Source: Simiduia aestuariiviva (GTDB taxonomy: Bacteria; Pseudomonadota; Gammaproteobacteria; Pseudomonadales; Cellvibrionaceae). Taken from it: a stretch of DNA of 64,000 nucleotides. Under the pieces are notes generated by a model. The model was not told the origin of the DNA. It made no database searches and saw only the letters and a program-made list of their open reading frames with translations. The DNA lies in assembly GCF_014192475.1 (NCBI RefSeq), contig NZ_JACHXZ010000003.1:1-64000 (forward strand), in the 5' to 3' direction. A program made the position numbers and the translations under genes. This document shows, piece by piece, positions 1 through 8,935 of the stretch (position 1 is its first letter; the number at the start of each line of letters is the position of its first letter).

Positions 1-3000
1 CCAATAAAACGCTCAAAGGCCATGTCGGTAAAGGTTTGAATAACCGACGTACTATCACCGACAAATGACCAAGCATCGCCACCAACAATGGTGGAATCAT
101 CATGTTGTGACGTCACTTTTACGCTGTTGGAAAACGCGATACCGTTGAGTTCGAAGCCGCCTAGGTTGTCGAGCGCCACCACCACAGCGCTGTCAGCCAG
201 CGTGGTCACCTGGCCACCGATTATGGCGTCGACACCAGAGATGTCGTACACCAGATTGCTGACATCAACGCTATTGTCGCCAATGACTTCACTAGTGACG
301 TCACTGGCGATAGTTAAACTATCGCCACCGCCAGCTAAATCAAGTGCACCGAAATTGCCTTCATTGGAAAACACAATGCTATTGAGCGTGATACTGTCAT
401 TGGTAAGATCGCTTGCCGTATCACCGACACCCACTTGCCCAAACAGCGTCGCGCCGCTGGCAATATCGGTGACGAATTCGATTTGAGAAAATGCGATCGC
501 ACCGCCCGTGACGGCGTTGGCGGAATTGTCCCCCGTAGACGTCCATGCCGTGTCGCTGTGACTTTGCACGCTATCCACATCATCACCGGCATTGACCAGA
601 GCAATACCTGTAAACGCAATGCCATTACCCGTAATCGTACCATCGGCATGCAAGGCAAACATATCTGCAAGCGCTGAACCCGTTAGCAGATCACTCGCGC
701 CAGACGCCCGCTCTAACCCGCTAAACTCAACGCCCCGACTCTCTGCATTATTGGCGCCACCGAGCAAGGTCCAGCCCATGTCGCTGGTGGAACTGTCATC
801 GGCACCATTGGCGGTGACGCTACTTACATCGGTAAAACTGATACCCGAAACGGTAAATGCGTTGTCATTGGTGATAACAAAATTAAAATCCGTATTCGCC
901 GTGGTTATTAGCTCGCCACCTGAAACCCCAGCAACATTCTCCAGCTCCGTCGAAAAAACTCTTAAATGCCCGCTGTTTGCATCATATAGCTCAACTGTAC
1001 CAAAGGAATCGCCATCGACCAGCAGCGAACTCGTCTCATCAACGCTCACTGCATCAAAATCCGTAACGCCGCCACTGTTGCGACGCTGAAATCCTAATCC
1101 ATTAACAACTATTGAATTTCCACCAAAGTCCGCATCACTAAAGCTACTCGCGGAAACCAGGACATTAACCATGCCAGCTTCAACTGATAAATTATTGTCA
1201 TCAGTCACCACCTGCTCGACATTATTAAACTGAATATCTCTAGATCTTGCACCGCCATCAGCAAGTAAGGTCCAACTATGACCCGACTCACCATAGACCA
1301 CATCTACTGCATCTGCATCAGCACCATTGGCAAGATCTATAGTTGTAAAATTATTGTCACCATCGATCTCTATGCCATTCGCAGTAAAGTCTTTACGGTT
1401 GGACATGGTGACCACGTCCGCGTCTTCGCTGCCGACAAACGACGTAACGTTTGTCTTAACTTTCTCAACTTGGGTAAATAAAATACCGCCAACGGCAATA
1501 TTGTTGTGGCCACCGGTGAGCGCCAAGGTGAGATTACTTCGAGTGACTTCATCGTACCCCTCACCAAAATCGATTTCTGAGAATGCTGATGCACCAAATT
1601 CAATGCCGGTTTCTGTGCTAAAAATATCGTCGTCGGCATTGGATGTATCTTGATCATCGATATTTAAGGTGTCATCTTCCGCTGACAGGGTAAAGCGCCG
1701 ACCGGCCGCAATCGCGACAACACCGTTAACAGACAAATTAAATGGGGTCGGGCTGCCGCTCTTAAACACCAGCTTATTGTGGCCCAGCTTCTTTCCTACC
1801 GAATCAGAAATCGACAATTCCGCGTCTTCGCCAGCAACTGTTGTATCGCTGACTGTTAAATTCTCTCCCGAAATCGCAGACAATCCAATCAATTCAATAA
1901 TTTGATCAGCGCCACTTTTTATCGAAGCCTTGGGTGCCGTGCCATTGCCTAGCGGCACCAAAGAAAAGTCGATCATTGCTGAATCTAGACTACTGGCAAT
2001 ACTAAGCAGAGCGCCATTGGTTGTGGCGCTTTCAACACCTTCGAAACCTAAACCTTGACCACTCTGCGTCAGCATAACCTCGCTCGCTGCCGAAATATCA
2101 ACATTCAGGTTAGCTAGCGAGCTGAGATCAAAGGAGTCACTACCGGCGCCACCAGTAATATTTAGCTCACTGAAAATCACACTACCGAGTGTGTTGCTGG
2201 AACCATCACCAGCTTGCCCTACAGACAAATTGACATGACCGGCCTCAATATGGCCTTGATTGACAAAACTGCCTAGGCTATTGGCAGTCAAATCTCCGCC
2301 GTTTAGGTCAACTTCATGCCCTGTGGTAATTGTTATGTCTTTATTGGACACAAGAGCTAAACTGAATTTTTTATTATTAATACGTCTAATATCGGCATCA
2401 ATAACAATGCCAGCCGGCTGTTCTTCAGGTGCGGGGTTATTGGCATCCCCACCTTCCGCAATTAAAGTTAATGTTGTATCGCTTCCACCGCCCACAATTA
2501 AATCCGCGGTAACACGAATACCAAACGCATTGTTGACGCCTTCAAAATCATTGCCGGCGTTACTAATAACAGTAACTGATTGATTTTTTAGTGTATCCGA
2601 AAGATCATTGGCATTAACGTAGTTTTCGCCGCTTGCACCTTCTCCAATCTCCAAATAACCTGGATCAATCAGCCAGGTACCCGCAGCTCCTCCAGCAGAC
2701 AGCGCTTCAACTTCGCCGGTTAGATTTACGATGTTTTTTCCTGAGGTTTCAACAAAACCACCATCGCCCGTCGTGCCCGCTGCATTAGCTGAAACCCGCC
2801 CTGCTACGACTGCGGTATCTTCGGCCCATACGATGACCGTGCCACCATCTCCATCAGCGGTGGCCGATGCACTAACTACTGCTCCCTCCTCGACCTTGGT
2901 AGTCTGTGCCAAACGCACATCACCCGCACCGCGATAGTCTCCCCCCACTAAAACGGATCCGCCACCTTCTGATCCATCGGCGCTAACTACAGCGCCCGCA

Positions 3001-4001
3001 ACGACATTAACCTCTTCTCCGAGTAGGTGCACTTGACCACCAAGGCCAGCTGCATTGTTTGCGGTGACGTCTCCGGTCACGTGGGTTACATCACCTTCTA
3101 TGTATACAGCCCCTGCCACACCGTTGGCATCCAGTGTGCCACCGGCGGTCACCTGCGAACCCACACCAGTTAATCTAATCACTCCGCCCGAGGTATCTAT
3201 TCCGCGCGCCGTTACTGTTCCTGAATTATTTACCGCAGAATCAAATAGGCCTTTGGCAACTGACGCATCCAGTAAAACTTGCCGCCCCTCAATACCCCCA
3301 GCATTGAGCACGGCGCTGTCTACCCCCGCCTCTTTCTCCAGCACAGACTGGGTAATTTGAACACCGATCATGCCATCCGAATCAAAACTGAGTACGGCCT
3401 CACCGGCGCCCACTAGCGAAACGACATCCGCTTTAATCAGACCATGGTTGGCAATCTGCTTACCGAATAGTGCAGCGCTAGACGCATTAATAACACCGTA
3501 GTTAATAACACTTCCCGAGGCGCCATCGACCGCACGGAGTTTGAAGTCGCCATTCATAAAATCATTTGGGTCAATGTCTAATCCAGAAACTGCAATACCA
3601 TTGACATTAACCGTGGCAGAATCAGTGAATAGAACGCCTTGCGGATTTACTAATAATACGTGACCGTTGGCATCAATAGTTCCGCGAATAACAGAAGCAT
3701 TGTCATCCAGGATACGATTCAACACCAATGAGGACGCGGAGGGTTGAACGTAAAGTACCTTTTCATCAGCAGCCAGATTAAAGGTATCCCAATTGATAGC
3801 CATCACATCGGATATTTGATCAACTCTCGTAGTTTTATCATCCGTTGAAATCTCACCGTCACCACCAACAATGTTGCCACCTGTGGGGCCAGCACATGTA
3901 ATTGCCGAATACCCAACCATGGATGTAAAGACCCCACCCATTACCAGGCTATGAAAACTGATGGCCTTAGCTAATACCTTGCGCGCTATTGACGTTTTCA
4001 C
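1..4001 (-). CDS. TpsA exoprotein (filamentous haemagglutinin-like), 3' part outside window
   Basis: Secreted partner of a two-partner secretion system, exported through the TpsB encoded just upstream. The minus-strand frame stays open from here to the left edge, so about 1,330 residues are visible and the C-terminus is missing. After the signal peptide comes a haemagglutination-type secretion domain with the NPQGVLF motif (NPNGI-like), then the adhesin landmarks GGFVETSG and GTWLIDPG near 2,650-2,760. After that the protein becomes a repeated beta-rich region with spaced W-T-x-x-G and I-x-F-x-x-I-E motifs. I chose the GTG at 4001 because AAAGGG sits about nine bases upstream and it gives a clean signal peptide; an ATG at 4034 is the alternative. 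Adhesin or contact-dependent toxin cannot be decided without the C-terminus. Confidence 0.85.
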   Translation of the reverse strand, partial: MKTSIARKVLAKAISFHSLVMGGVFTSMVGYSAITCAGPTGGNIVGGDGEISTDDKTTRVDQISDVMAINWDTFNLAADEKVLYVQPSASSLVLNRILDDNASVIRGTIDANGHVLLVNPQGVLFTDSATVNVNGIAVSGLDIDPNDFMNGDFKLRAVDGASGSVINYGVINASSAALFGKQIANHGLIKADVVSLVGAGEAVLSFDSDGMIGVQITQSVLEKEAGVDSAVLNAGGIEGRQVLLDASVAKGLFDSAVNNSGTVTARGIDTSGGVIRLTGVGSQVTAGGTLDANGVAGAVYIEGDVTHVTGDVTANNAAGLGGQVHLLGEEVNVVAGAVVSADGSEGGGSVLVGGDYRGAGDVRLAQTTKVEEGAVVSASATADGDGGTVIVWAEDTAVVAGRVSANAAGTTGDGGFVETSGKNIVNLTGEVEALSAGGAAGTWLIDPGYLEIGEGASGENYVNANDLSDTLKNQSVTVISNAGNDFEGVNNAFGIRVTADLIVGGGSDTTLTLIAEGGDANNPAPEEQPAGIVIDADIRRINNKKFSLALVSNKDITITTGHEVDLNGGDLTANSLGSFVNQGHIEAGHVNLSVGQAGDGSSNTLGSVIFSELNITGGAGSDSFDLSSLANLNVDISAASEVMLTQSGQGLGFEGVESATTNGALLSIASSLDSAMIDFSLVPLGNGTAPKASIKSGADQIIELIGLSAISGENLTVSDTTVAGEDAELSISDSVGKKLGHNKLVFKSGSPTPFNLSVNGVVAIAAGRRFTLSAEDDTLNIDDQDTSNADDDIFSTETGIEFGASAFSEIDFGEGYDEVTRSNLTLALTGGHNNIAVGGILFTQVEKVKTNVTSFVGSEDADVVTMSNRKDFTANGIEIDGDNNFTTIDLANGADADAVDVVYGESGHSWTLLADGGARSRDIQFNNVEQVVTDDNNLSVEAGMVNVLVSASSFSDADFGGNSIVVNGLGFQRRNSGGVTDFDAVSVDETSSLLVDGDSFGTVELYDANSGHLRVFSTELENVAGVSGGELITTANTDFNFVITNDNAFTVSGISFTDVSSVTANGADDSSTSDMGWTLLGGANNAESRGVEFSGLERASGASDLLTGSALADMFALHADGTITGNGIAFTGIALVNAGDDVDSVQSHSDTAWTSTGDNSANAVTGGAIAFSQIEFVTDIASGATLFGQVGVGDTASDLTNDSITLNSIVFSNEGNFGALDLAGGGDSLTIASDVTSEVIGDNSVDVSNLVYDISGVDAIIGGQVTTLADSAVVVALDNLGGFELNGIAFSNSVKVTSQHDDSTIVGGDAWSFVGDSTSVIQTFTDMAFERFI

Positions 4002-4057
4002 GTTATCAATCCCTTTGTACTTTACAAGTGACATTATGAGCGACTCTATCGATTCAT

Positions 4058-6022
4058 TTATTTAAGGAAAAAAGTAAAATCTACAAAAAACTGTGTATCA
4101 TTATTTTGCGATAGCTGCTCGTTCGACGATTCAATTTCCAACGGTTCCGCTAGCGTAAACTGTGCCGCAAACAACTCGTCCCAGCTAAGCTTAACGATTA
4201 AACCGGCCCCCGCCATGCGGGCCCAGGAGTTAGCGCCATCCTGCTCAAAATTCACTGAGCTTCCGTAACCTGCATCGGCCAACAACCCCCACTGAAATAC
4301 ATCATTCATGCGCAATCCGCTGGCAATATTGCCATTCATAAATTCAGGCAAGTCAAAATACCATTCAGCACTTACTAAGCCTGCGGCGTCCGCGGAATAA
4401 TCGCGCACACTAAAGGACCTAACGCCGTTAGCGCCGCCAAGCGAGAGCTGCTCAAAGGAGGGCAATAATTTTTCAGCGTATTGCCACCGCGACTTCAACA
4501 CGAGCCGAGACTGAATAGCAGTTAACGGCAATGGAACAAAGAATAAACTGTTGGTATCCATTGCAAACTTGTAAAAGTCATCACCTCGTCCATCCACCAC
4601 CGGATTGACGTGCTGGCCATACTGCAGCTTTACATTTGCAATATTAAGCATTCTGAATGTGTCGCCCAAAGCGTCCACATAGAGTCCAAATTCCGCTCCA
4701 CGTACATGATCACCTCCACGATAGGTTTCTACGATGGAGTCCATGTCCGTTTCTTTGTCAGTGACGCTAATGCCCGAAGAGAGGTTGAAATCACGTGACC
4801 TAAACCACTTATGATCAACACTCATGGCATAGGATTTATTCACACCCTCGAGCTCCAGGCGGTTGATGATTTCATCGTCGTCACCGGATAGAGAAAACTG
4901 GTTAAAATCAGCCGAGATTTCAAATCGTGTACGAGGCCCAAATAGTGGCAAACTATACTTAATCTGTCCCAAGCTAGAATTACCCGGCGTATAGGACTTT
5001 AAAGCACCTAACGTTAGCGCATCGCCAATACCCAGCGGGTTCATCACATCCAACACACCGTAAACTCGCTTGTCGCCCGTGAACGTTGACCCGTGATTGT
5101 CCGCACGAATTGCAAATTTCCACAAACGCTCATTGCGTACTTTTAAATTCAGTGCGGTTTCGCCCGCGTTGTCGCCAGGCGTGAAATAACCGGTAACATT
5201 GAGCCCAGGCAGATCATTTAGTAGATACATGCCCTCCTCAACCTTTGCATGACTTACCAGTTGGCCCAGATGTCGATCAAATGGCTGCTGTAATTGCTCC
5301 TCCTGATACCGCTTGTTGTCGTGAGCCACCACTTTCCCTAAGCGCCCCTCCTGCACGGACAGGTTCACAACGCCATCGACAACATCCTGCGCCGGGATTT
5401 GCACCTGCGCTAAAAAAAGACCTTGTTGTCGGTAGTATCCCGTTAGATCCGCAGCTATTTCCTCTAGGTCTGCGTAACTCATTCCCCGCTCGGCATTCTG
5501 CAACTTGACGATATTGATTAACCGCTGAAGGTTTTTCGGTGTGACCCGATCAGGCATATCCTGGGCACTAATCTCGGCCAGATAACCGGCAATCTCCTCT
5601 AAATTGTCACGCGTAAACCCGTGCGCCATGACTTGATCTTCTTTCATGTACTGAACGCGTAAAGACTCCGCCATTGCTTCGATATTTTCACGTGTAATAT
5701 CGAATTCCGGAAACTCCTCCAGCCGTACAAACTGAAAGCGCTTCACCGCAATTCGAGGCCCCTCTTCACGCAGTCGCTGCACCGGAATATCCGTATCTAG
5801 CTTAGGCGCGGCTGTATCGAGCGTGCGCAGCAGGAACTCCTTGGTAATATCCTGATCTGCGTCTGAACCAACATCTGATTCAAACGCCGATCGCACGGAG
5901 TTGCGAAAACTAGATTCGGCCTCTGTTGCCTGCCCGCTGGCCGATGTTACAGCACCCATAAACCAGAATGAGGCCACAGAAATAGCTAGTAATTTTTTAC
6001 TGAAAAGTTTGTTTGCTTTCAT
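4058..6022 (-). CDS. TpsB outer-membrane transporter (ShlB/FhaC/HecB family)
   Basis: Outer-membrane beta-barrel that exports the TpsA encoded 56 bases downstream. It has 654 residues, with a signal peptide (cleavage after about residue 30, ASG-Q), a POTRA region ending in the usual Y-x-x-x-G-x-x-x-A-x-V-x-I-P and G-x-x-x-L-x-V-x-E-G pattern, and a C-terminal barrel with the family motif VRSFSVRDYSADAAG. The N-terminal part is longer than usual: between the start of POTRA-1 and its last helix there are several short helical segments of the type I-T-R-E-N-I-E-x-M, F-T-R-D-N-L-E-E-I and V-T-P-K-N-L. AGGA lies eight bases before the ATG. It is 33 bases after the kinase gene, so the three genes are probably co-transcribed. 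Confidence 0.93.
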   Translation of the reverse strand: MKANKLFSKKLLAISVASFWFMGAVTSASGQATEAESSFRNSVRSAFESDVGSDADQDITKEFLLRTLDTAAPKLDTDIPVQRLREEGPRIAVKRFQFVRLEEFPEFDITRENIEAMAESLRVQYMKEDQVMAHGFTRDNLEEIAGYLAEISAQDMPDRVTPKNLQRLINIVKLQNAERGMSYADLEEIAADLTGYYRQQGLFLAQVQIPAQDVVDGVVNLSVQEGRLGKVVAHDNKRYQEEQLQQPFDRHLGQLVSHAKVEEGMYLLNDLPGLNVTGYFTPGDNAGETALNLKVRNERLWKFAIRADNHGSTFTGDKRVYGVLDVMNPLGIGDALTLGALKSYTPGNSSLGQIKYSLPLFGPRTRFEISADFNQFSLSGDDDEIINRLELEGVNKSYAMSVDHKWFRSRDFNLSSGISVTDKETDMDSIVETYRGGDHVRGAEFGLYVDALGDTFRMLNIANVKLQYGQHVNPVVDGRGDDFYKFAMDTNSLFFVPLPLTAIQSRLVLKSRWQYAEKLLPSFEQLSLGGANGVRSFSVRDYSADAAGLVSAEWYFDLPEFMNGNIASGLRMNDVFQWGLLADAGYGSSVNFEQDGANSWARMAGAGLIVKLSWDELFAAQFTLAEPLEIESSNEQLSQNNDTQFFVDFTFFLK

Positions 6023-6055
6023 AATTTTTTCCTAACACATCCCTGTCACATTCAT

Positions 6056-8623
6056 TTATCTTCGATTTGAATCCCGCACCACGCGAAACCCAACATCATA
6101 GTTCTGACGAACGTCGTATCGCTTTTTTGTCGTCGCCAAGCAGCCACTCATACTGTCCATATAGCTGCCACCAACGGCGAGCAGTTCATCACCCTCACGC
6201 ACCATTTCCGATGCGTTTCCAACGTGATTTACTAAACCATTTCGATTAGCTATACCTGCATTAGCTGCAATTAACTCGCCGCCCTTTTCAATACCACCGT
6301 ATTTCAAATAACAATTTCTGTCTGGCTGCTCACGCTCACCATTAGCACCAGCGGCTCCAAACCATTCGCGGTAGGTTGGCAAACGATAGTTATACCCAGT
6401 TTGATCGCTTAGCCACGCCGTGTACTCACGGGCCTGCTCGACTGAAATTCCAGTGACCGGTAAATTTCCATTTCCAGTGACTTGTGCGTCGGAGCAGGAC
6501 CCTACAGCGTTACACCAAACCATAAACTCCGACCAACTCACCTCAAACTTTCCTATCGCAATTGAGTTCCTTGACTCACCACCGACTCGCACCAGAACTG
6601 GCCCAACACCGCCAGAAAGCAAAGGATCTGCGCAGGTGTAGCGATCACCCTTACCACCTGAACCAGGCTCCAAATGCCCACAAAAATCGATTTTCATATG
6701 AGCTAAAGCAGGCTGATTTGGCAACAGCTGCTGCGCTGAAACTAGAAGGGCATGGCTACGCCTAGGATTTTCCTTGGAAAGCTTAACCAAACAACTGGCG
6801 ATTTCTTTTGCGACAATCGGCTTTAGTATCTGATACTTATCGGCATCAAGTAGCGACATTTCTTGCAAAGATGCAGCCATCCCCCGACCAATATCCATCC
6901 CAAACCCGCAGCGCAATTGCCGCTCGAGTGTAGACACCAAAGCATTCACCTTTTGCTCATGCGCTCTCTGCTGCTTAAGCTGCTCGGCCTTGATTCTGGC
7001 GCGCTCTTCTGCAGCGATGCGCATAGCCTCCTGCTTTCGCTCTTCCTCTAAGCGCGCAATCAACTTCGATTTTTCTGCGTTCAAGGTACGCCTGACATCA
7101 GCAAATCGCTCTGCATTGGCCACACCCCAGCCATCAGCACGGCGCACTGTTATTTCAGCATTTTCCAGTTCACCGGCAGCGATATACTCTTTCGCTGCCA
7201 AGTAAAACAGCCCTGCAATACGCGTTTCTGCACCTGCAGGATAGCCATCGCCCGGGCTCAACTCTTTTAACTCTCGAAGCTCGTTTCGAAGATCACGCTC
7301 CCAATCAACGCTCAGCACCGCCTGGGCAATCAGTCGCTCAATGGCCTGCTTTTTATCCGCCACTCTCGACAAGACAAGCTCTTTCTGTAACTTCTCCTCA
7401 AGCTCAGCCTTATATGCTTGGTCTACCTCTTTTTGCTCCTGATATTGCGCAAAAAAGGCAGACCCCATGACCACGAGTGAAAATAAAACAACCCCTGATG
7501 CAACCCAAAACGCTCGATTTCTCCCAAAAAACAGCCGCATGAACTCTGCAGCATCTTGGACTCGGTCCTCTCTTCGAAACGCAAGTGCAGCCTCTAAAGC
7601 GCGCCATTGACGCCGCGTGATCCCTTTAAGTCGCTTGGGTTTGAGCTTTTGCTCGCAGGCTTTGTCTGCCGGCGTTTTATTGAACGGGTGCCTTCCTGCG
7701 TACATTTCATATGCCACACAGCCAAGCGCATATACATCATCACTTTGACAGGGCTCTTCGCCCTTGATCATTTCTAAACTGGCATACGCTGGCGTTAAAG
7801 CCCCTAAACTGCCTGCATCAAAGAGCGTCTTATCACTTGCAGACTCACCCAGCTCACCTGATACAGCCCTGGCAATGCCAAAATCAAAAACCTTAGCGCC
7901 CTTGTTTTTGGTAACAAAAATATTGCCCGGCTTGAAGTCAGAGTGAACGATACGCTGCGAATGTGCATGCATTAGCGCTGAAGTGATGTCCTTAAGAATG
8001 GCTTCCGCCCTTTCTTTTTCTAAGCCAGAACCCGCATTTTGCCGAATGAGCTTATCGAGAGGCGTACCATCAAGGTACTCCATTGTCATAAATACCAAGT
8101 CGGCATCACGATCAAAATCAAACACGGTAACAATATTGGGGTGCGCTAGATTTTGAGATTTACGAGATTCTCTCTGCAATGAAATAAATGCATCAGGATG
8201 CTGCCTAAAATCATCGTTTAGGAGTTTTACGGCAACGTAAGGGTCACTGTCACTCGCCTCAACCTTACGTCGGTCCAGGGCTCTATACACAGACCCCATC
8301 CCGCCAGACCCTAAAAGATTCACCAACTCAAAGCGATCCTTTATCAATGTTCTACGAGCTTCAGACGGATTGCTCGCAGCCAGAGGCAGAATATGCGCAC
8401 CGGCCAACACCGTCTTATCGAGCGCTGTTATAGAAGCTGGAGTTGAATTAAGCCTGGGCTGTACGTCGGGCGACGTTGGCTTACCCGATTTTGGAACAAA
8501 AACGGTTTGATCCGCAGCGGCCGCTACAGATTGCGACGCTTTTTCTGTAACGTCTGGTCGGGTAGTTCTTCGCTGCGCGTTAGTGAGCGAGGGAACTACA
8601 CGGGTTTTGTCTTCTACATCCAT
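6056..8623 (-). CDS. ppkA: Membrane Ser/Thr protein kinase (PpkA-like) with degenerate SUMF1 domain
   Basis: Probable control kinase of the adjacent T6SS, and first gene of the string leading into tpsB-tpsA. In the 855-residue form, residues 1-90 are a Thr-rich tail with three D-K/Q-T-x-V/F-like motifs (near 5, 38 and 69). A kinase domain follows with the glycine loop GSGGMGSVY (105-113), Lys133, HSDFKPGN (227-234) and DFG (247-249). Ser replaces the Arg of HRD, so this is a non-RD kinase. A transmembrane helix near 372-394 and a charged coiled coil precede a C-terminal SUMF1 fold (about 640-850), likely periplasmic. The first of the two FGE cysteines is Asp (GGSYMDSMSGC), so formylglycine-generating activity is unlikely. 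I prefer the ATG at 8623; an in-frame TTG at 8701 would add 26 residues. Confidence 0.85.
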   Translation of the reverse strand: MDVEDKTRVVPSLTNAQRRTTRPDVTEKASQSVAAAADQTVFVPKSGKPTSPDVQPRLNSTPASITALDKTVLAGAHILPLAASNPSEARRTLIKDRFELVNLLGSGGMGSVYRALDRRKVEASDSDPYVAVKLLNDDFRQHPDAFISLQRESRKSQNLAHPNIVTVFDFDRDADLVFMTMEYLDGTPLDKLIRQNAGSGLEKERAEAILKDITSALMHAHSQRIVHSDFKPGNIFVTKNKGAKVFDFGIARAVSGELGESASDKTLFDAGSLGALTPAYASLEMIKGEEPCQSDDVYALGCVAYEMYAGRHPFNKTPADKACEQKLKPKRLKGITRRQWRALEAALAFRREDRVQDAAEFMRLFFGRNRAFWVASGVVLFSLVVMGSAFFAQYQEQKEVDQAYKAELEEKLQKELVLSRVADKKQAIERLIAQAVLSVDWERDLRNELRELKELSPGDGYPAGAETRIAGLFYLAAKEYIAAGELENAEITVRRADGWGVANAERFADVRRTLNAEKSKLIARLEEERKQEAMRIAAEERARIKAEQLKQQRAHEQKVNALVSTLERQLRCGFGMDIGRGMAASLQEMSLLDADKYQILKPIVAKEIASCLVKLSKENPRRSHALLVSAQQLLPNQPALAHMKIDFCGHLEPGSGGKGDRYTCADPLLSGGVGPVLVRVGGESRNSIAIGKFEVSWSEFMVWCNAVGSCSDAQVTGNGNLPVTGISVEQAREYTAWLSDQTGYNYRLPTYREWFGAAGANGEREQPDRNCYLKYGGIEKGGELIAANAGIANRNGLVNHVGNASEMVREGDELLAVGGSYMDSMSGCLATTKKRYDVRQNYDVGFRVVRDSNRR

Positions 8624-8935
8624 ATAAGTAATACGCTCAATGCGATCGCCTTCCGGGCTCAGCTTTCTAACGCTTTCATGGTACGTGCGTACGCAATACA
8701 AAAAGCTGAAACTGTGGGAGGCGCGATATTACGCGAAGAAGACGAATGACGCCAAAAACTCTTGCCTTCCAACTTGTTAATGAATACGGGTGTACCAGTT
8801 AATACTAATTTGCCACCTTTATTTGTGGTGTTTGTTCACTCTCATAAACACACAACTACTAAAGCTTAAAATGCTGCGTTAGAATCGCCCGCCTGAAAGA
8901 AACCAATACATTGGAAAGTGTGACGCGGTAGACAA
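8624..8935. promoter_or_regulatory. Divergent intergenic region between kinase and FHA genes
   Basis: These 312 bases separate the kinase-tpsBA string from the T6SS string, so both promoters should lie here. I see A/T-rich stretches with possible -10 boxes on the plus strand (TAAAAT near 8,866 and TAGAAT near 8,880) but no convincing -35 partner, no terminator and no small gene. If the kinase starts at the TTG (8701), the region shrinks by 78 bases. Confidence 0.4.

Noticed and set aside
88-3360. Many plus-strand open frames across the first 3.4 kb
   Set aside because: They are Ser/Thr/Pro-rich shadows of the long minus-strand TpsA frame, which has the expected domain motifs throughout.
8624-8701. 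TTG-initiated longer kinase N-terminus as the main start
   Set aside because: It uses a rare start codon without a good ribosome site; the ATG at 8623 begins an acidic D-K-T motif typical of such proteins. It is kept as an alternative.
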